11,354 nucleotides of DNA, from the NCBI GenBank assembly GCA_001430745.1, contig KQ482046.1:350824-362177 (forward strand). The letters are read 5' to 3'. This stretch comes from Auxenochlorella pyrenoidosa. Lineage: Eukaryota > Chlorophyta > Trebouxiophyceae > Chlorellales > Chlorellaceae. Positions within the stretch are counted from its first letter, which is position 1; each line of letters starts with the position of its first letter. This document shows positions 1 through 6,281 of the stretch, piece after piece. The translations under genes were made by a program, and so were the position numbers. The notes below the pieces were generated by a model, which did not search any database, was not told where the DNA came from, and saw nothing but the letters and a program-made list of their open reading frames with translations.

Positions 1-187
1 TGGGGGCGGTGACGGTGAGGGGGGTGGCGGGGAGGGCGACGGCGGCGGCGGAGAGGGGCTGGGGGGCGGTGGCGAGGGGCTCGGCGGGGGCGGCGAGGGG
101 CTGGGTGGGGGCGGTGATGGTGACGGGGGTGGTGGGGAGGGAGATGGCGGAGGGGGAGATGGGCTGGGTGGCGGCGGAGGCGTGGGG
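1..187 (-). other. SPSPPPP heptad tract, hydroxyproline-rich wall-protein type
   Basis: On the minus strand the frame reads PTPPPPPSPSPPPPSPSPPP and continues as repeats of SPSPPPP to the edge of the window. Each unit is 21 bases; codons vary at third positions (TCN/AGC, CCN) while the peptide is preserved. Such tracts are typical of hydroxyproline-rich glycoproteins in volvocine and other green algae, such as pherophorins, where they are O-glycosylated rods in the cell wall. The acceptor GCAACGCAG (196-188) places the tract in frame with the NHL exons. Anything beyond the tract lies outside the window. Confidence 0.75.
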
Positions 188-1319
188 CTGCGTTGCATAA
201 GGACTTGAAGAACCTCCTCAGACACAAGCCAGTTGGCACCTCGGCGGGCAAGCTCCTCACATTTTACCACACCCATGCGCTTCCTTGAGTCGCCCAGGGC
301 TGGGTGGAGGGTGGGACCGTGCTTCTCCACATCTGCTGTCATGATGTGGCCGACGAACAACCCGAGGCAGCGCAGCAGGGCGCGCAGCTGCCGGTGCCCA
401 CGGCTCACAAGGTCAGGATGAGCTTCTGGATGTCGTTGCGCTGGTCATCTGCCACGAACAACACCTCAGAACCCGGGAGGGACACCACAGCAATGCCGCC
501 TGCAGGCCGCACCAACGGAGCCAGGGATGGGTGTGGGGGGGTGCCTCGAGGAGGGCGCCCACGCTGGCGCGCTGCATGTGCGCCGCACCGGGCAGGTTCC
601 GTGCAGGCCGCGGCGCAACTGGCAGGGTCTGCGTCGCAAGTTCCGCTGCGGTTTACGACAGCTGCCGCGTCCGAACAAGCGAGCAAGCAACGGGCGACTC
701 ACTGACGTCCTGGAACTGCCCCTGCCCCGTGCCCCGGCTGCCGTAGACCAGCTGGGGGCTGCCGGTGGGGCCCAACCGCTGGATGCGGTAATTGCCGGTG
801 TCAGCAACCTGGAGGATGCAGGCAGAGGGAGAAAACGGCTTAAACTGGAAAAACAGCTGAAGCTCGACCCGATTCTGGTGCAACCATGCATGCATGGGGG
901 GCCCTGTGTGCACCGCAGCAGGCTTTGCCTCGCTGCGCACTGGCAGGCCCCTGCAAGATGGCACCAGAGCGGACGGCGGAGGAGGGAGCTGAGGCGCGCT
1001 GCATGTCCTCCAGACCTCCACGCCCGGCCCCCGTGCCAGTGCTGGGACTGCTAGCAGTCTGCAGCCCTCACCACTACGTTGCCATCGGCAGTCACATCCA
1101 GGTAGGCCGGCCGTGACAGCTGCCCCGGTTGAGAGCCAGTGCCCCCGAACTGCAGGGTGGCGTCATTCAGCACTGTTGTAAGCAAGCTGGCCTGTCGTGC
1201 CGGCGTGTTTGCAATACTCCAAAACAAGATCGTCGAGCAGAGCACAGCTGGAGGCAGCGCCCTGTGCAGTCTGTGTCGCAAATTCCGTTGCGAGTAGACA
1301 GACTTTAAGCCCAAACAAC

Positions 1320-1364
<45 letters not shown>

Positions 1365-4022
1365 GAGCAAGCAAGCACCCACCTCGCCGAGGTAGGCCTT
1401 GCTGCCGGCATCAAAGTATTGCACTCGATCATTAAAGTTGTCCGACTGCGGCAGTAGGGCAGTGCTGATTGATTGATTGATCAATTGGGCTTGAAGCCTG
1501 TCTTACCGCACGCAACGGAACTTGCGACACAGGCATGGCTGAGTCGGCGTGCGCCCAAGGGTGGAGGCGAGGGGCGGGCACCTGCCAAGCAGCTTGTCCC
1601 TGCCTGTCGGCGGCAGGCATGCCAGGCAGGCAGGAGGCCTGAAGGCAGGCCGCTGCTGTCAGCCAGGCGGGAGCTCTGTAGGCTCTTTGAAAGGCATCTC
1701 CGCCGGGAACTCCAGCTGCCTGCATCCTGCAGGCCGCAGCAGCGATGCTCGCGCCAATGCAGCCCTCTACCACGCTGCCAACTCACCACGTACAGCACCT
1801 CGGGGACGACCGTGCCGCCGACTTGCACGTTGCGCCCGATCGCGCAGCCCACGGGACCTACAAACTGCGCACCGTGGGGCAGCAGGGCGGGCAAAGCAGC
1901 CCTGGTTGCGGGGCGACGGTCACACCGTGGGGTGCTGCCGTCTGCAGATCTGCCGGGAGCAGGCCCGCTGGCTGTCAACGCGCTCTCCCTGGGTGGCTCA
2001 CCTGGCCGTTGCCGGTGCCGACCTGGCCAAAGGACCACACCAGGGTACCGGAAAAGTCAAACTTTGCGACGCGGCACAGCGAGTAGTCAGTCACGAACAA
2101 GCCGTCGGCGCCGGTGGCAAGGCCCAGCTGCGGCGGGGTGGAAAGAAAGAAAGAGTACAGCCCCAAGGCGTGGATTCAGGAAGGCGGCGGATGTTAAGCC
2201 ACTAGGGCACCGCCAGCTGCGGTGGGGTGGCAGGGGTGGCGGCACCCCGCAACCGGCGGGGCAGCCTGCACGCGCGGCTGCTTGCAGCAGCCATCCGACC
2301 TCGTTTGAGCTTGCGCAGCCGACGCACGCACCCCTGCTTTCGCTGGTCGAGAGGGCACAGCATGACACAGCCTGGCTTCTGCACAGCATGGCAACGCGGC
2401 GCACCAGCACACGGCACGCCTGGCACATGCCAGGCACAGGGCCGCCGCTCACCGGCAAGCTTGTGGCACTCGGGTCGTTGAAGCTGGTGCTGAAGGTAGA
2501 TTCCAGGGCAGGCTCCCCCGGGTCCAGGATGCCGTTGTTGTTGGGGTCAAGTGTGAAGACCTGTCAGTGGGGGTGCGGGATTCATTCCGAATCTCTATAG
2601 TACAAGCCTGAACTTCAATCAATCATGAGCGTCGTGCCCTCCTCTGAGATTGAGGCCCCTCTGGGGCGGCGTACAGTTGTAAGACTAGACTAGACTAGAC
2701 TAGACTGGGGGTGCGGGGCAGGGCCCTGGCCGCCCTGATGCTGTCGTCCCTCAGACTGCATCGGATGTGCTTCTTGCAGCAGGTGGCGCCCTAATGTTGC
2801 CTGGGCGATGTTTGTTGCCGCTGCAGCACCAGTGGTCGCATACCTTGATCCGGCGGTTGAAGCTGTCGGCGACAAACAGCTTGCTGCCATCGGGGCTCAG
2901 CGTGGCGTCGTTGGGGCGGTTCCAGTCGTCCGGGCCTGCGGCGGGGCGTGGGGGCTTGGGGCCGAGGTGTGGGCGAAAGCTTTTCTGCAAACGCATGCAG
3001 ACGCAGCCCCTGCTGCCCTCGGCCATGCGGCCTCTGCTCGGGCTGCCTGCAGAGCATCGCACCCGAGCCGGGGGTGCCTGTGCCGAGCACCGCTGCAACG
3101 GTGCCATCGTCCCGGAAGAACTGGATCCTGTGGTTGAACTCGTCTTGTGGACAGGGAGCAGAGTGCAGAGGGCAGAGGGGTGGGCAGGGAGGCATCAGCA
3201 GGGGGTCAGAGCACCTGCTCTTACAGGCCTCTTGGTGGCCAGGTTCAAAACTTTGTCGCAGCAGTGCAGCCACCGCACGGAGCAGTGCCTGCACGGCATG
3301 GGACCCATGCTGCACGGTGTGACAGACTTGGGCGGGCACCGACACGCCAGCGGGCGCTGGCTGCGGCTCACCTGCTGCCAGCAGGAGCCCGTTTGGCAGC
3401 GGAAGAATTCCGGACACGCCGTTCAGCTGGCCGGCAGCGCTGGCGTCGCCCGGGGCCCCGAGGGTCAGCACTGGCTGCAGGCGGCACAAAGCAGAGCAGC
3501 GCCAGCAAGTTTGATGACAGCGCGCCGCTTGGGCACGCAGCAGCAGCATTCAACTGGTGCAAGGCGGGGGCAGGCGGCGGTGGCTGCCCCGGGCAGGCGG
3601 CGCTGGGGGGGGGGTGCCACGGCAGAGGCAGGGCCTTGCCTGGTAGCCGCTCTGCAGGAGGGAGCGGCCCCTGCGGCTGCCAGCTCCATCAAGGCTGGCC
3701 CCAGTATCAGTACCGGACGCCGGGACACCACCTGTGGATGAGCATCGCCGCAGGGGCGCGCGAGCTCAGCATGGGAAGAGCCACAGCAGGAGCTGGCTGC
3801 AATTGGCTGCAGGGACAGGTCAGGCAAGCGCCGCGCTGATCCACACAGCAGCACAATGCCGGGGCCGTATTGTGCAACTGCACATTCACGGTGTGTCGAG
3901 GTCTTACCCAGGTGTGCGGCAAGCACCAGCAGTTGCAGCAACAGCAGCATGGAGGCCGGCGCTGCAGCCGGCAGCTGGCTTGATCGCGGCGGTACAGAGC
4001 GTGCCAGCGGCTGCTGCATCAT
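1..4022 (-). CDS. Secreted six-repeat NHL beta-propeller protein with C-terminal SPSPPPP tract (3' end missing)
   Basis: NHL propellers are binding scaffolds; this one should be exported, and its ligand is unknown. Thirteen exons join in phase: 4022-3908, 3796-3732, 3474-3372, 3143-3063, 2935-2844, 2560-2453, 2127-2002, 1864-1787, 1445-1383, 1149-1072, 808-703, 499-409 and 187 to the left edge, giving 431 codons with no stop. Residues 25-40 begin MLLLLQLLVLAAHLA, a signal-peptide-like stretch. Six repeats end in NHL-type strands: DEFNHRIQFF, VADSFNRRIKVF, VTDYSLCRVAKF, VSDNFNDRVQYF, VADTGNYRIQRL and VADDQRNDIQKL. Residues 157-168 form an EF-hand-like loop. The ATG at 4022 and the ATG at 3950 are both possible starts; the later one gives the more typical signal peptide. 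Exon 3796-3732 is the least certain, but a phase-correcting exon is needed there. If the last intron is not removed, the protein ends at the TGA at 407-405. Confidence 0.85.
188..408 (-). other. Probable last visible intron of the NHL gene, with a long open frame inside
   Basis: Donor GTGAGC (408-403) and acceptor GCAG (191-188) bound a 221-base segment whose removal joins phase 2 to the proline-rich exon. On the same strand a frame different from the NHL exon stays open from about 432 through this segment into the SPSPPPP tract, reading LRALLRCLGLFVGHIMTADV and KRMGVVKCEELARRGANWLV. I do not recognise it. In GC-rich DNA this can occur by chance, but it could be an alternative exon. Confidence 0.5.
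627..665. repeat. Palindromic element, diverged copy C
   Basis: GTCTGCGTCGCAAGTTCCGC followed by TGCGGTTTACGACAG matches copy B in the same orientation with several differences. It lies in the intron after exon 808-703. As with copy B, an AAGC-like tract stands between it and the donor, so the two introns may share ancestry or a common insertion. Confidence 0.65.
1268..1304. repeat. Palindromic 37-base element, copy B
   Basis: It is bounded by the perfect 7-base inverted ends AGTCTGT and ACAGACT and contains CGCAAATTCCGTTGCG, a stem of five with a six-base loop. It lies in the intron downstream of exon 1445-1383, opposite in orientation to copy A. Confidence 0.8.
1321..1376. repeat. (AAGC)14 microsatellite in an NHL-gene intron
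   Basis: Fourteen AAGC units, one changed to GAGC (1365-1368), run up to the donor of exon 1445-1383. On the coding strand the intron begins GTGGGTGCTTGCTTGC. A short related tract (AACAAGCGAGCAAGCAA) lies at 674-690, also next to a donor. Confidence 0.95.
1467..1482. repeat. Short (GATT)n tract in an NHL-gene intron
   Basis: Three GATT units followed by GATCAATT lie next to the palindromic element at 1496-1534, within the intron that precedes exon 1445-1383 on the coding strand. Confidence 0.8.
1496..1534. repeat. Palindromic 39-base element, copy A
   Basis: The element starts GCCTGT and ends ACAGGC, with an inner stem CGCAA/TTGCG around the core CGGAAC. It is an inverted relative of copy B (1268-1304), and the similarity extends to an adjoining GGGCTT. 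It lies in the intron upstream of exon 1445-1383 on the coding strand. It may be a small foldback element. Confidence 0.75.
2453..2560 (-). other. EF-hand-like calcium loop exon inserted in the third NHL repeat
   Basis: This 36-codon, phase 0-0 exon begins VFTLDPNNNGILDPGE. Read as an EF-hand or dockerin-like loop, Asp157 is position 1, Asn159 is 3, Asn161 is 5, Gly162 is 6, Asp165 is 9 and Glu168 is 12, as in the consensus DxNxxGxxxDxxE-type ligands. Similar DxNxNG loops are common in secreted calcium-binding proteins. The exon sits between the strand ending repeat 2 and the start of repeat 3, so it would project from the propeller. Calcium binding is inferred, and no flanking helices are evident. 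Confidence 0.7.
2682..2706. repeat. (AGACT)5 microsatellite in an NHL-gene intron
   Basis: Five perfect AGACT units lie in the intron between exons 2935-2844 and 2560-2453. No function is apparent. Confidence 0.95.
3908..4022 (-). other. First exon of the NHL gene, encoding the signal peptide
   Basis: The exon starts at ATGATG (4022 down) and ends at donor GTAAGA (3907). It encodes a 24-residue Pro/Ala/Ser/Arg-bearing lead, then Met25 and a hydrophobic run LLLLQLLVLAAHL. With Met25 as start, the stretch has the size and shape of a secretory signal, with small residues at the likely cleavage point (LAAHLASS). With Met1 it would be a longer presequence or a signal anchor. Confidence 0.7.
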
Positions 4023-4522
4023 AAATTAAGGCAAGGCAAGGGGTGCACTGCTGTGATTCAGAGGCGGTGGCATTCAAGATACCATTTGAAATCGGCTAGG
4101 CTGCAGTTCAGGCTGTGCTGGGAGGAAGCATCAGCTGCAGAGGCAGCTTCAGGCGGTGCTGCACGTGTGGCCACGGCGGCTGTCGGCGGCACCACTCTTC
4201 ATGAGGCGATGTAGCCTCTAACCCTGGCGCTGACATCCATAACATTTTCTTACTCGATTGGGGGTCAATAAAGCAGGAGGCAACTCGCTGGAGGTCGCCG
4301 GAAGGCCTCGACTGCTCGGAAACTGGCAGGGACTGCTAAGCAGGGCGCCTTCGGGCAGCCCACAGGGCGGCGCAACAGCACTGAGCTGTTCACAAATGCG
4401 TCTGCAGGCAAGGAGGCCCTGCCGGCGGGATGGCCGCCCTCTGCTATGCCTGCTGCGTCATACCGCAACATGTGGTCGGCAGGGTGTCACAGCCCTGAAC
4501 CCAATGCCGACTGCGTCCCACC
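4023..4522 (-). promoter_or_regulatory. Intergenic spacer, presumed promoter and 5' leader of the NHL gene
   Basis: This stretch of 500 bases lies between the putative CLC polyadenylation site and the first ATG of the NHL gene. I see no coding exon, tRNA or repeat array in it. There are AT-richer patches around 4070-4095, 4240-4275 and directly at the start codon (CTTAATTTATG on the minus strand), but no clear TATA box at a convincing distance. The promoter role is inferred from position only. Confidence 0.4.
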
Positions 4523-4527
4523 TTACA
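4523..4527 (-). terminator. Candidate TGTAA polyadenylation signal for the CLC gene
   Basis: TGTAA on the minus strand is the characteristic polyadenylation signal of chlorophyte nuclear genes. This copy is the first on that strand downstream of the CLC stop and lies in the gene-free interval before the next gene. A five-base motif is weak evidence alone; position is the main support. Confidence 0.5.
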
Positions 4528-5137
4528 ATTCAGAGAAAACCTTCCATGATACCATTTGTATGAGCGGTGTCAGGGCTCTATTGACACGGCCAATGGGCCA
4601 GTAAACGTGCACCGGCTCGCTGCACCCCATGCACGATGTGGGTGAGCTTAAGGTGAGCACCAGACACCGTGGTAGGCAGTTTATGCTGGAACAGCACCTC
4701 CTGGCCGCAGGAGTCAAAAGCTCCACTCAAAATGCCATGCAAGCGCACCTGCATTGTCGAAGCGCACAAGCTGCCCTGCCCGTCAAGCGCTGCCTGGGCC
4801 GCGTTGCATCCTGCTTGCACAATTGTTGCATCGTGGGTGCATGCAGCAGAGCTACACGTTCCTTGGGTGGCCAGGTGTGCGCTGCAACTGTCCCGCTTTG
4901 CATGGGGAGGGTGCAGGGAGCCCCGATGCAGCCGGGCATCCAGCTGCAGTACATTTGTCGGGCCTTGTCACAACAGAGCTTGAACTTGCAGTCATTGGCA
5001 GTCAACCCGCTTTGCAGGCGTCGCACTCTCGCACCGTCCCAACGCTCAGTTTGTTCCTCCCGGCGCGGCGACCGGCCTGCTCCTGGGATCGCCGCTGCCC
5101 AGCTCTGCCTGCCCGCCAGCCCGGCGCCGCGGCCGGC
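4523..5137 (-). other. Probable 3' untranslated region of the CLC gene
   Basis: About 615 bases follow the CLC stop codon with no convincing coding sequence on either strand. The region ends at the first TGTAA on the minus strand (4527-4523). Long 3' UTRs of this kind are normal in green algae. The ORFs crossing it on both strands have no recognisable domain and conflict with one another. Confidence 0.55.
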
Positions 5138-6281
5138 TCACTCCACGCCCACAGACGCCAGCTCGGTGTCTCCCGGCCGCCGACGCTGCGTGATGGTCGG
5201 CTGGTACCGGTCCCCTGCCGCCTCCCCTCCCGGCGCCCCTGCCGCCGCCAGCGCTGCACTGCTCCCGCTCTCTTCGCGCGCCTGCGCCCCCAGGTTGGAA
5301 CCACTGTCGGCGGGAGCCAGGCGGGAGGAGCCTGCAGCACAGGTACCGAGGGCAGCATGAGCTCTTGCGACAGGCACACCGGCTAGCGCACGCGACGGGC
5401 CCGGCTGTCTGCAGGGCCCTGAGCGGCGAAAGCCAGCAACCAGTGGCAGACGGGCAGGCAATCCGTAGAATCAGAACAGGGCCTGCCGGGCAGGCGCGCC
5501 ACGGCAGCAGCAGATGTTGCATTGCCTGCACATCGGCGGTGGTCAAGCCACCCTGCACGCTTGGTGGCACTAGCCCGGCGAGCCAGCCCGCAGCAGGTGG
5601 GTGCACTGCCACACCAGTCGCAGGGCCCAGCTTGACGCACCACACGCCCAGCCGGGCCGGGGTGCGCACCTGCTGTCGGGTCGTAGGCTGCAGTCCACAC
5701 GGGCACGCACGTCAATTGGAGGGAGGGGGCGGACAAGTGTTGGGACAGGAAGTAAGCAAGACAGGACCCGGGTGTTGCTGCCGCCATCGAACGGCTGTGC
5801 AGGGGCATGGCCACCCCACTGCCCTCCCTCGCAGGCTGCCTGGCAGCATGGGCGCGCAGCCCTCCCTCCCCCCACCTGAGTAGGGAATGAAGGGCAGCCG
5901 CCGACGCAACACCTGCGGCAGTTTGCCAAGGCGGGCAGGTGGTGTCCAGTGGGCAATCAATTGTATGCCTTAGGGGGACAAGGGCAACCGTGCGATGACT
6001 GGCGGTGCAGCACTGCCGCCGCGCCGGGAACAGCGCGGGTCCCCGCCCCCCCGGCAGCCCAGCAGGCTCCTCGCACAGTGTTTGATCAGCGGGAGGGATG
6101 GGCCGGCATGCATGCTGCGGTCATCGGCGGCGCACAGCCGCCTGCCGCAAACGCACGTCTCCCGCGCACCAATTGCCTCCTCCTCGCGCCCCCTCCCTGC
6201 GCCCCACCCCCTGCACCTGAGCATCCTGGGAGTCTGCCAGCCCCATGTTGGCTTTGCGGCCCAGCGCCAGCTTGGCGTTAT
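5138..6281 (-). other. C-terminal tail exons of the CLC protein, including a 37-base micro-exon
   Basis: Exon 6281-6217 encodes NAKLALGRKANMGLADSQDA. The micro-exon 5912-5876 encodes VLRRRLPFIPYS. The terminal exon 5331-5138 encodes a polar tail (SSRLAPADSGSNLGAQ at its start, DTELASVGVE at its end) and TGA at 5140-5138. Phases 1, 0 and 1 all match. The terminal tail is rich in Ala, Gly, Ser and Glu and is probably disordered. The LRRRLPFIPY stretch is basic then hydrophobic; a regulatory or trafficking role would be a guess. Confidence 0.8.

Noticed and set aside
1473..2600. 375-codon plus-strand open frame
   Set aside because: It runs antisense over NHL exons whose sequence and splice phases are recognisable, shows no domain, and is rich in Arg/Gly/Pro/Ala as expected for a chance frame in GC-rich DNA.
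4267..4272. AATAAA on the plus strand
   Set aside because: No plus-strand gene ends here, and the codes in this window look chlorophyte-like, where TGTAA is the usual signal.
4258..4563. 101-codon plus-strand ORF in the spacer
   Set aside because: No recognisable domain, and it crosses the presumed CLC polyadenylation site and NHL promoter; nothing supports translation.
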